From Paracoccaceae bacterium (GTDB lineage Bacteria > Pseudomonadota > Alphaproteobacteria > Rhodobacterales > Rhodobacteraceae): a stretch of DNA of 5,050 bases. Numbering within the stretch: position 1 is the first letter of the stretch; each line of letters starts with the position of its first letter. Under the pieces are notes generated by a model. That model was not told the origin of the DNA, ran no database searches, and saw only the letters and a list, made by a program, of their open reading frames with translations. Positions 1 through 5,050 of this stretch are shown here, piece after piece. Position numbers and translations under genes: made by a program. The stretch is taken from positions 1-5,050 of the forward strand of contig JALWJU010000235.1 of assembly GCA_026997055.1 (NCBI GenBank). The letters are read 5' to 3'.

Positions 1-72
1 ATGGAGCGCGCGCTTGAGGAAAATGCGGTGATCATTGCCCAGATGACACCGTTTTTCGACGAAGAGGGGTGA
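1..72 (+). CDS. 3' end of an unidentified gene (partial)
   Basis: The frame is open from the first base of the window to a TGA at 70-72 and gives 23 residues that end in ...QMTPFFDEEG. The other two plus-strand frames close within the first 30 bases. The ATG at position 1 is more likely an internal methionine of a longer protein than a true start, because the peptide would otherwise be only 23 residues and no upstream sequence is available. The piece is acidic, with six Glu and one Asp in 23 residues, and has a short hydrophobic stretch (AVII). I do not recognise the family from so short a tail. The gene converges on the minus-strand Hint gene that ends at 147. Its stop codon lies inside a 15-base tandem duplication. 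Confidence 0.5.
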   Translation: MERALEENAVIIAQMTPFFDEEG

Positions 73-95
73 GGCGGAGCGGGGTGAGGCGAAGC
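66..95. repeat. 15-bp tandem duplication over a stop codon
   Basis: Bases 66-80 and 81-95 are adjacent copies of a 15-base unit that begins GGGGTGAGGCG. They match at 14 of 15 positions; the difference is G at 77 against A at 92. The first copy contains the TGA (70-72) of the upstream gene. Because the unit length is a multiple of three, the second copy puts another in-frame TGA at 85-87. It looks like a simple slippage duplication at a gene end. Confidence 0.7.
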
Positions 96-106
96 TGGCG
101 GAAGAA

Positions 107-137
107 GGGCGCCGCGGACGGCGTGCCCGGTCTTTCC
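107..137 (+). terminator. possible Rho-independent terminator between convergent genes
   Basis: GGGCGCCG (107-114) can pair with CGGC (119-122) plus GCCC (125-128), across a 4-base loop (CGGA) and a 2-base bulge (GT at 123-124). This gives eight G-C pairs. Downstream on the plus strand is a pyrimidine stretch with only a short T run (133-135), which is weak for an intrinsic terminator. The position, in the 74-base gap between two converging genes, is the best argument for it. On the minus strand the following bases are CTTCTTCC, so it could work weakly in both directions. Confidence 0.3.
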
Positions 138-146
138 CCTCCGCTT

Positions 147-1241
147 TCAGGCGCTCATGGAATGGGCCAGAGAGCGCGCTTCCACCCCGCTCAGGACCGG
201 CAGGGCGAAGCGCCGGTGGCGCGGAAGTGCGTCTGCGGGGAGCCCGGCCAGCGCGGTGGTGGCCATGAGCTCCCGGTTGCGCCCCATGGCGCCGACAAAC
301 AGACTCTCGGCCCACATCCCGGCGTATTTCAGGCATTCGTGTTCGTCCAGCAGGATATTGTGATACCAGATCGTCGGCTCCCGCGGGCGTTCGGGGCGCA
401 CGGAGATGTCATCGGCCAGATGCGCGGCGGTGGCCAGCGCCGAGCTTCGGCCCAGGTGGTATTCGGCATCGGCGCCGGCGACCATCACCCGGTGATCGGG
501 AGCGCAGAGGATGTCGCGGCTAAGCCCGTGATAGGGCGCGCGCAGGCGCAGCGGCGCGAAGCGGCCCAGCGCCGGCACCTCGCGCCGGGCGATCCAGCGC
601 ACCGGGCGCGCCTCGCCGCGCCAGGTCAGCACTTCGTCGCCCGGCCGCAGGCGCTCGATGAGCCGTGGCCCGGAGGGGGTTTCGACCGGGGTGCCGGTGG
701 CCAGGCCCAGGGGCAGGCCTACCGGCTCGATCCGGTCCGACAGGGCCACGAGGCGGGTTTCGCGCCCCAGCCGGGTACTGTGGCGGGTCAGGATGATTTC
801 GCGCAGGTCGCTGAGCGGCAGCGGCAGCGGGGCGGGGGTTTCGGCCTGATAGATCAGTTCCTGGTCGAGATTCTCGACCGTGAGGAGCGCCCGGCGCCCC
901 GGCGCATCCCAGCCATAGGTGATGCGCAGGCAGGTCTCCGGCGGCGGCGGGTCGATATGCAGTTCGCCATGCGAGGAGGCCGCGCCCTGGGCGAGCGCCA
1001 CCGTCAGCAGCCCCTCGCCGTCCAGCGTGACATGGAGCGCGCGCAGCCAGTCGGCGCGGCGCTCGAAGCGCAGCAGGCGCTGGGGCCGGCGGGGGCGGGC
1101 GGTGAAGACGGTCTCGATCACCAGGGTGCCGACGGGCAGGATCGCGTCTTGCGCCACCTCGCTGAAGCGGTTCGAGCCGCGATGCACGCCCCCGGGGTCG
1201 AAGGCGGCGATATTCAGGTCGCTGAGACCGATCCAGCTCAT
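147..1241 (-). CDS. Hint-like domain protein with degenerate catalytic positions
   Basis: This is a 364-residue protein read from ATG at 1241 to TGA at 149-147. There is no signal peptide or membrane segment; the N-terminus begins MSWIGLSDLNIAAFDPGG. Residues 1 to about 170 look beta-rich and match no family I can name. Residues about 174-320 resemble the Hint_2 domain: GTPVETPSGP at 183-192, an ERLRPGDEVLTWRG block at 196-209, APDH at 247-250, and ILLDEH (296-301) leading to AESLF (311-315). Aligned by eye with the neighbouring protein, the position of catalytic Cys337 is Gly179 here, and the Ser three residues before the conserved His (Ser405) is Ala247; the His itself is kept as His250. 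Self-processing by an N-S acyl shift is therefore unlikely, and the domain may be structural or a binding fold. The start has a weak GAG about seven bases upstream. The gene follows the other Hint gene by 103 bases on the same strand with no terminator visible, so the two are probably co-expressed. The Hint-like assignment is fairly sure; the function is unknown. Confidence 0.85.
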   Translation of the reverse strand: MSWIGLSDLNIAAFDPGGVHRGSNRFSEVAQDAILPVGTLVIETVFTARPRRPQRLLRFERRADWLRALHVTLDGEGLLTVALAQGAASSHGELHIDPPPPETCLRITYGWDAPGRRALLTVENLDQELIYQAETPAPLPLPLSDLREIILTRHSTRLGRETRLVALSDRIEPVGLPLGLATGTPVETPSGPRLIERLRPGDEVLTWRGEARPVRWIARREVPALGRFAPLRLRAPYHGLSRDILCAPDHRVMVAGADAEYHLGRSSALATAAHLADDISVRPERPREPTIWYHNILLDEHECLKYAGMWAESLFVGAMGRNRELMATTALAGLPADALPRHRRFALPVLSGVEARSLAHSMSA

Positions 1242-1245
1242 CGCA

Positions 1246-1305
1246 TCACTCGCAAATACCCGAAGCCGCGCACCACCCGGTCACATTCTGCGCCGCTTTC
1301 GCCAT
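1246..1305 (-). other. possible 19-codon upstream ORF before the Hint gene
   Basis: An ATG at 1305-1303 opens a 19-residue frame (MAKAAQNVTGWCAASGICE) that stops with TGA at 1248-1246, four bases before the ATG of the 364-residue gene. The spacing would allow translational coupling. There is no clear Shine-Dalgarno sequence in front of it and no recognisable family. A chance frame of this length is common in GC-rich DNA, so this is noted only as a candidate in the 103-base gap. Confidence 0.15.
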
Positions 1306-1344
1306 GTCCGCGTCGGCACCGGCGGCGGCTGTCCGGCTCCTGCC

Positions 1345-2928
1345 TCACGCGGCCCGCTCCCGCGCCACCTGCAGCACCCTGGCCTCCCAGCCCCTGAGCA
1401 CCCGGCGCGCGGCCGGCGGGTAGCCGGTGCCCCGGTTCGGGTCCAGCTCGGGAAACAGCGCGTATATCTCGGCCGCCACCGCGCTTTCGAAGCTGGCGGC
1501 GGTCTGCGGGCCGGGCAGGAAGCTCTCGGTCGCAAGCCCCTCGGAGAACACCACCTGGTGGGCGTCGAACAGGATGTGGACATACTCGACCTCGCCCCCC
1601 TCGCGCACCGTGATGCGCCTGCCGTCCACGAGGTCCCTGGCCGCGACCAGCACTTCGGGCGCCTCGAACAGAAGCTCGGCCAGCGGGTCGCGGACCAGGA
1701 TGCGGTGCTGGGGCGAGACCAGCAGCGTGCCGTGCCGGCCCAGGGCATTGGCGGCGATGCGGATCGGGGCGAAGGCGCCCTCGGCACGCACCACCCGCCG
1801 CCCGATCCAGCGCAGGGGCTGGAGGCCGTTGTCATGGGTCAGCACCATGTCGCCGGGGCTGAGCCGCTCCACCGGTACCGGCCCGCGCCGGGTCTCGATC
1901 ATGGTCCCGGCCACGAAGCAGGGTACCGAACTGACCGTGACGAAGGCGGTGTCGGAAATCCCGCTCGCCGAATCGGTCACCGTATAGGTGAAGTTGAAAT
2001 CCTCCGGCGTCCCGTCGCCGACAAGGGTAAGGGTGCCGTCGGCATTCAGCGTCACCTGCTGGCCGGTGGCGAGCGTCACCGTGTCGCCGGCATTCACGGA
2101 TATGCCGTTGATATGGGTGATGGTCAGGGTGCCGCCGGAGGCGGTGTTGTCATTGGCCAGCACGTCGTGGATCTTGGTGCCGGTCGCGCTCAGATGGGTG
2201 GCGTCGTCCTGGGCCACGACCACGGTCTGCATCGAGCTCCCGGCGATCAGCAGGTTGGAATCGTAGCTGCTGTCGCCCACATCGGCGATGCCGATGCGCA
2301 GCGAGTTCACCACCCCCGGATTGACCGGAATGGTCAGGGTCATGGTGACGGTGAAGCCGTCCATCTCGGTATTGTAGGCGCTGCCGGTATTGTCGATGTA
2401 GAGGTTCTGGGTATTGGTCTGGTTGACATTGCCCGGGTCGGTATCGCCATTGCCCACGGCGAGGTCCACGGGCGTGCCGTTGGACCAGACGCCGACGATG
2501 TCGTTGTAGATCGAGTTGACCCATTCGGGGTATTCGTCGGAGGCGAAGACGAACTGCATCTTCAGCGTGTCGCCGGTGGGGATGAAGTCGATATCCAGCC
2601 AGGCGGCATCGTAGGTGCGCCCGCCGGCAAGCGTGTTGAAGTCGGGATCGTTGTTCACGCCCCAGGTATTGGTCGTGGTGCTGCCGGACTGGTTGGCCTG
2701 GCCGGTGGAATTGGTGATGTCGCGGGCGCGCCCGGTCGAGAGGATCACCCCGCTGTCGCCCGGCGTCACCCCCGGCGCCACCGTATCGCCATCGGTGAAG
2801 ATGCCCGAGGAGCGGTTGTCGCCGGTATAGGAGGCCGAGACCACATTGACCCCGGCGCCGAAGATCTCCTGCGCCATCTGCATGGCGGTTGCGTTCGTGT
2901 CGATCGGAAGCTCGGATGCCGCGACCAT
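1345..2928 (-). CDS. Choice-of-anchor L / cadherin-like / Hint_2 domain protein
   Basis: This is a 527-residue protein with three parts. Residues about 10-235 are a choice-of-anchor L domain, shown by FVFASDEYPEWVNSIYNDIV (126-145), LYIDNTG...NTEMDGFTV (176-194) and SYDSNLLIAGSS (221-232). Residues about 240-335 resemble a cadherin-like/Ig-like module, with DVLANDN (255-261) and FTYTVTDSASG (313-323). Residues 336 to about 472 are a Hint_2 domain: Cys337 in PCFVAGT, ERLSPGDMVL (354-363), SPQH (405-408) and ILFDAH (452-457). A helical tail (473-527) ends the protein. Cys337 is its only cysteine and is the expected nucleophile for self-cleavage. Residues 1-336 are rich in Asp, Asn, Thr and Gly with very few Lys/Arg, as in extracellular calcium-dependent proteins, whereas the Hint part is Arg-rich. 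No N-terminal signal peptide and no RTX nonapeptides are visible, so a type I or other Sec-independent export route is only an inference. The frame is open upstream to 4293, but the MVAASELPID start leads directly into the domain, and all sequence upstream of it is antisense to dapE or non-coding leader. A likely role is a surface or secreted adhesin-like protein; the actual ligand is unknown. Confidence 0.9.
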   Translation of the reverse strand: MVAASELPIDTNATAMQMAQEIFGAGVNVVSASYTGDNRSSGIFTDGDTVAPGVTPGDSGVILSTGRARDITNSTGQANQSGSTTTNTWGVNNDPDFNTLAGGRTYDAAWLDIDFIPTGDTLKMQFVFASDEYPEWVNSIYNDIVGVWSNGTPVDLAVGNGDTDPGNVNQTNTQNLYIDNTGSAYNTEMDGFTVTMTLTIPVNPGVVNSLRIGIADVGDSSYDSNLLIAGSSMQTVVVAQDDATHLSATGTKIHDVLANDNTASGGTLTITHINGISVNAGDTVTLATGQQVTLNADGTLTLVGDGTPEDFNFTYTVTDSASGISDTAFVTVSSVPCFVAGTMIETRRGPVPVERLSPGDMVLTHDNGLQPLRWIGRRVVRAEGAFAPIRIAANALGRHGTLLVSPQHRILVRDPLAELLFEAPEVLVAARDLVDGRRITVREGGEVEYVHILFDAHQVVFSEGLATESFLPGPQTAASFESAVAAEIYALFPELDPNRGTGYPPAARRVLRGWEARVLQVARERAA

Positions 2929-2971
2929 GCCGTTTCTGCCTCTGCCCCATGCCCGGGGCGGCAAACGGCAA

Positions 2972-3001
2972 GAACGGGCGCATATGCTGCGCCGCCGGTT
3001 C
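2972..3001 (-). promoter_or_regulatory. hairpin in the leader of the choice-of-anchor L gene
   Basis: GGCGCA (2977-2982) and TGCGCC (2988-2993) form a perfect 6-bp stem around a 5-base loop. An outer GAAC (2972-2975) can pair with GTTC (2998-3001) across an asymmetric internal loop. It would lie in the 5' leader of the minus-strand mRNA, about 45 bases upstream of its start codon. It could be an mRNA structure or an operator, or chance in GC-rich DNA. Confidence 0.2.
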
Positions 3002-3078
3002 TCAAATACCGCTCGTGAGACCGACGCTTGCCGCGCCTTGTGGTCCCTGACCTGCCTCGGGTCGTTATCGTTGCTGCC

Positions 3079-3107
3079 AGTATGCCCGAAAAATCCGGCC
3101 TTGTTAA
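3079..3107 (-). promoter_or_regulatory. candidate sigma-70-type promoter for the Hint gene pair
   Basis: Read on the minus strand, TTAACA (3107-3102, five of six matches to TTGACA) is followed by exactly 17 bases and then CATACT (3084-3079, four of six matches to TATAAT). The spacer contains a TTTTT run. This is the best -35/-10 pair I found in the divergent region. A start near 3072 would give a leader of roughly 145 bases before the ATG at 2928. Confidence 0.4.
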
Positions 3108-3196
3108 GCCTCTGATTGCGCCCCCCGGCGCCGGCGTCGGCGCTGTCGCCCCCGCGCCACATTTGCACCCGCCCGCGCGCCACGCTAACAGGGGGC

Positions 3197-3203
3197 AAAG
3201 GAG
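3197..3203 (+). promoter_or_regulatory. ribosome binding site of dapE
   Basis: AAAGGAG lies seven bases before the ATG at 3211 and is a near-ideal Shine-Dalgarno sequence. It fixes the dapE start against the in-frame opening that extends upstream to 3028. Confidence 0.85.
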
Positions 3204-3210
3204 CGCCGCC

Positions 3211-4377
3211 ATGACCAGACAAAGCGAAACGACCCCCGGCACCGATCCCGTCGCCCTGACCCGAAAGCTGATCCAATGCCCCTCCGTCACCCCCGAGGAG
3301 GGCGGCGCGCTGGTGCTGCTCCAGGGGGTGCTGGAGGCGGCGGGCTTCGAGTGCCACCGGGTCGATCGCGGCGGCATCTCCAATCTCTTTGCCCGCTGGG
3401 GGCGCAAGGGCGCGCCCCGCACGCTGGGCTTCAACGGCCATACCGACGTGGTGCCGGTGGGCGACGAGGCGGCCTGGACGCACCCGCCCTTTTCCGGCCA
3501 TCTCGAGGGTGGCACGCTCTGGGGGCGCGGGGCGACCGACATGAAATCGGGCGTCGCCGCCTGGGTCGCCGCGGCGGTGGATTTCGTGCGCCAGAGCCCG
3601 CCCGACGGCGCCCTGATCCTGGCCATTACCGGCGACGAGGAGGCCGACGCCCTGCACGGCACCACCGCCCTGCTCGACTGGATGGAGGCCGAGGGCGAGG
3701 CGATGAGCGCCTGCGTGGTCGGCGAGCCCACCTGCCCCAGCCATATGGGCGAGATGATCAAGATCGGCCGGCGCGGCTCGCTGGTCGCGCATCTCACCGT
3801 GCGCGGCGTGCAGGGCCATTCGGCCTATCCGCACCGGGCCAACAACCCGGTCCACGCCATGGCCCGGCTGATCGCTCGCCTGACCGAGACCGAGCTTGAC
3901 CGGGGCAGCGCGCATTTCGATCCCTCGACCCTGCAGGTCACCGCGATCGAGACCGGCAACCCTGCGACCAACGTCATCCCCGCCACCTGCCGGGCCAATG
4001 TCAACATCCGCTTCAACGACCGCCACACCAGCCAGAGCCTCACTGCCTGGCTCGGCGAAGAGGCAACCAGGGTGGCCGAAGAGACCGGCGCCGAGATCGA
4101 CCTTGCGGTAAAGGTCTCGGGCGAGAGCTTCCTGACCCCGCCGGGCGCGCTTTCCGACCTGGTCGCCGGCGCGGTGGAGGCGGTGACCGGCCACAGGCCC
4201 GCGCTTTCCACCTCCGGCGGCACGTCGGATGCGCGCTTCGTCAAGGATCACTGCCCGGTGGTCGAATGCGGCCTCGTGGGGCGCTACATGCATGCGGTGG
4301 ACGAGCGCGTGCCGGTCGCCGAAATCGCCCAGCTCAGGGACATCTACAGCCGGATAATGCGGGATTACTTCTCGTGA
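3211..4377 (+). CDS. dapE: Succinyl-diaminopimelate desuccinylase
   Basis: This M20-family zinc aminoacylase hydrolyses N-succinyl-L,L-2,6-diaminopimelate to succinate and L,L-diaminopimelate in the cytoplasm. The step belongs to the succinylase route to lysine and to meso-diaminopimelate for peptidoglycan. The 388-residue length is normal for the family. By comparison with known DapE enzymes, the di-zinc site is His77 (GHTDVVP), Asp110 (GATDMKSG), Glu144 (TGDEEAD), Glu172 (GEPT) and His361 (YMHAVDE), with Glu143 as the general base. The lid/dimerisation domain carries GVQGHSAYPH (199-208), and NVIP (254-257) and SGGTSDARF (335-343) are the usual substrate-side motifs. All key residues are present, so the enzyme should be active. 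It is the first gene of an operon: its TGA overlaps the GTG start of the next gene by four bases. It is transcribed away from the Hint pair. The related ArgE and CPG2 peptidases are less likely given the SGGTSD motif. Confidence 0.96.
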   Translation: MTRQSETTPGTDPVALTRKLIQCPSVTPEEGGALVLLQGVLEAAGFECHRVDRGGISNLFARWGRKGAPRTLGFNGHTDVVPVGDEAAWTHPPFSGHLEGGTLWGRGATDMKSGVAAWVAAAVDFVRQSPPDGALILAITGDEEADALHGTTALLDWMEAEGEAMSACVVGEPTCPSHMGEMIKIGRRGSLVAHLTVRGVQGHSAYPHRANNPVHAMARLIARLTETELDRGSAHFDPSTLQVTAIETGNPATNVIPATCRANVNIRFNDRHTSQSLTAWLGEEATRVAEETGAEIDLAVKVSGESFLTPPGALSDLVAGAVEAVTGHRPALSTSGGTSDARFVKDHCPVVECGLVGRYMHAVDERVPVAEIAQLRDIYSRIMRDYFS

Positions 4378-4793
4378 GCGTCACCATCGAAGAAACCGCC
4401 GATCTCGCCACCTGCCTCGCCCTGCGCCACCTGGTCTTTGTCGCCGAACAGGGGGTGCCGGTCGAGGAAGAGGCCGACGAACACGACCCCGCCGCCACCC
4501 ATTTCCTCGCCCGCGACGGCGCCGCGCCTGTGGGCACGGCGCGCGTGGTATATCTGGGCGAGGTGGCGAAGATCGGCCGCGTCTCTGTGCTGCCGGGCTA
4601 CCGGGGCCGCGGGGTGGGCGCGGCGCTGATCGAGGCGGCACTGGCCCATGCCAGGGGGCGGGGCGCCCCCCTTGCCCGCCTTGGCGCGCAGGTGCAAGCC
4701 ATCGGTTTTTACGAGAGGCTCGGCTTCACCGTCGCCAGCGCGCCCTATGACGATGCGGGCATCGCGCATGTGGACATGGAGCGCGCCCCATGA
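4374..4793 (+). CDS. GNAT family N-acetyltransferase, YjcF/ElaA-like
   Basis: This 139-residue protein starts at GTG 4374, which overlaps the dapE stop (GTGA, 4374-4377). The start is chosen because it gives a normal N-terminus (MSVTIEETADL) directly after dapE; no strong Shine-Dalgarno sequence is present, so translation is probably coupled to dapE. Acetyl-CoA binding is shown by motif A, RVSVLPGYRGRGVGAAL (69-85), with the R-G-R-G-V-G-A pyrophosphate loop at 78-84. The N-terminal block VFVAEQGVPVEEEADEHD (21-38) and the C-terminal LGAQVQAIGFYERLGF (103-118) are typical of YjcF/ElaA-like members. It transfers an acetyl group from acetyl-CoA to an unknown amine; no substrate can be read from the sequence. 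Co-transcription with dapE does not by itself show a role in lysine synthesis. The stop TGA overlaps the ATG of the next gene. Confidence 0.92.
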   Translation: MSVTIEETADLATCLALRHLVFVAEQGVPVEEEADEHDPAATHFLARDGAAPVGTARVVYLGEVAKIGRVSVLPGYRGRGVGAALIEAALAHARGRGAPLARLGAQVQAIGFYERLGFTVASAPYDDAGIAHVDMERAP

Positions 4794-5050
4794 GGCGCAC
4801 GCTGGTGGTGATGCTCAAGGAGCCGCGCCCGGGGCGGGTCAAGACCCGGCTCGCCGCCGGTATCGGCCGCATCCGCGCCGCCTGGTGGTTTCGCCACCAG
4901 AGCGCCCGGCTCCTGCGCGAAGTGTCTGACCCGCGCTGGCAGACCGTGCTGGCGGTCAGCCCCGACCGCGAGGGGCTTGCAAGCCGTATCTGGCCCGCGC
5001 ATCTGCCGCGCATCGCCCAGGGGCGCGGCAGATGCGCGGGCCAGATACGG
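4790..5050 (+). CDS. TIGR04282/DUF2064 glycosyltransferase-like protein (5' part)
   Basis: ATG at 4790 overlaps the previous stop (ATGA, 4790-4793), and the frame runs to the window end without a stop. Residues 2-22 include LVVMLKEPRPGRVKTRLAAG, the N-terminal signature of the TIGR04282 family, whose members have a GT-A-like nucleotide-sugar fold and have been linked to arsenosugar synthesis in some bacteria; most have no tested function. Residues 29-80 continue as expected, with WWFRHQSARLLREV and then WPAHLPRIAQGRG. Family members normally continue with a GDLGxRM motif, but after Gly80 (codon 5027-5029) the frame reads RCAGQIR. Those last 21 bases are the exact reverse complement of 4984-5004, so the coding after 5029 should not be trusted. 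Family members are about 200 residues, so well over half of the gene is missing. No glycosyltransfer activity can be judged from this fragment. Confidence 0.8.
   Translation, partial: MRRTLVVMLKEPRPGRVKTRLAAGIGRIRAAWWFRHQSARLLREVSDPRWQTVLAVSPDREGLASRIWPAHLPRIAQGRGRCAGQIR
4984..5050. repeat. perfect 28-bp inverted repeat at the window end
   Basis: Bases 4984-5011 and 5023-5050 are perfect reverse complements, 28 of 28, separated by an 11-base loop (5012-5022). The right arm reaches the last base of the window, so the true length may be greater. The repeat lies wholly inside a conserved coding region. The left arm encodes the normal family sequence, and the right arm replaces it. This pattern fits fold-back priming at the 7-base complementary pair 5005-5011 / 5023-5029. 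Confidence 0.95.

Noticed and set aside
1242..1344. A terminator between the two Hint genes
   Set aside because: On the minus strand there are GC-rich short pairings but no T run after them, so there is no support for transcription ending here.
69..1397. A 442-codon open frame on the plus strand
   Set aside because: It is antisense to the 364-residue Hint-like gene, has low-complexity Arg/Gln/Gly/Pro content, and its start lies in the upstream stop region.
1345..1920. The Hint domain as a classical intein
   Set aside because: There is no homing endonuclease, no His-Asn end followed by Cys/Ser/Thr, and no C-terminal extein completing a known host protein. It is a C-terminal Hint_2 domain.
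919..3018. A 699-codon open frame on the plus strand, opposite the Hint genes
   Set aside because: It spans two genes and a gap on the other strand, has the Gly/Ala/His/Arg-rich content of antisense GC-rich DNA and shows no domain. The minus-strand genes have clear families.
3163..3191. TTGCAC and TAACAG with a 17-base spacer as a dapE promoter
   Set aside because: Only three of six bases match in each box, and the predicted transcript start would fall in the dapE ribosome binding site.
3028..3210. Extension of dapE upstream to 3028
   Set aside because: The strong AAAGGAG at 3197-3203 fixes the start at 3211, and the 61 extra residues are Pro/Ala-rich without family similarity.
2929..4293. 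Extension of the choice-of-anchor L frame upstream to 4293
   Set aside because: The extra 455 codons run antisense through dapE and encode nothing recognisable. The ATG at 2928 sits right before the domain and gives the usual N-terminus.

Overview
The window is high-GC DNA with tight 4-base gene overlaps and a pair of Hint_2-type proteins. This fits a member of the alphaproteobacterial Rhodobacteraceae/Paracoccaceae, where such Hint proteins are common. That is an inference from protein style and composition, as there is no rRNA or marker gene here.

Layout. Bases 1-72 are the 3' end of an unidentified plus-strand gene. It converges on a minus-strand pair across a 74-base gap (73-146) that holds a 15-bp tandem duplication and a possible terminator hairpin. 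The minus-strand pair reads from right to left. First comes a 527-residue protein (1345-2928) with a choice-of-anchor L domain, a cadherin-like/Ig-like module and a C-terminal Hint_2 domain whose catalytic cysteine is intact. Second comes a 364-residue protein (147-1241) with an uncharacterised N-terminal half and a Hint-like domain whose catalytic cysteine position is glycine. The 103 bases between the two genes show no terminator, so they are probably co-transcribed. A 282-base divergent region (2929-3210) holds a candidate sigma-70-type promoter for the pair and the strong ribosome binding site of dapE.

On the plus strand, dapE (3211-4377, lysine/meso-diaminopimelate synthesis), a YjcF/ElaA-like GNAT acetyltransferase (4374-4793) and a TIGR04282/DUF2064 glycosyltransferase-like gene (4790 to the window end) form an operon with GTGA and ATGA stop/start overlaps. 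This part looks like ordinary housekeeping genome.

The two points most worth attention are these. (1) An otherwise cytoplasm-style genome segment carries an adhesin-like protein whose variable C-terminal sorting position is taken by a potentially self-processing Hint domain, next to a second protein with a degenerate Hint domain. (2) The last 67 bases form a perfect 28-bp inverted repeat with an 11-base loop. It destroys the expected coding of the glycosyltransferase-like gene and looks like a fold-back event, most likely a sequencing or assembly artefact at a contig end.
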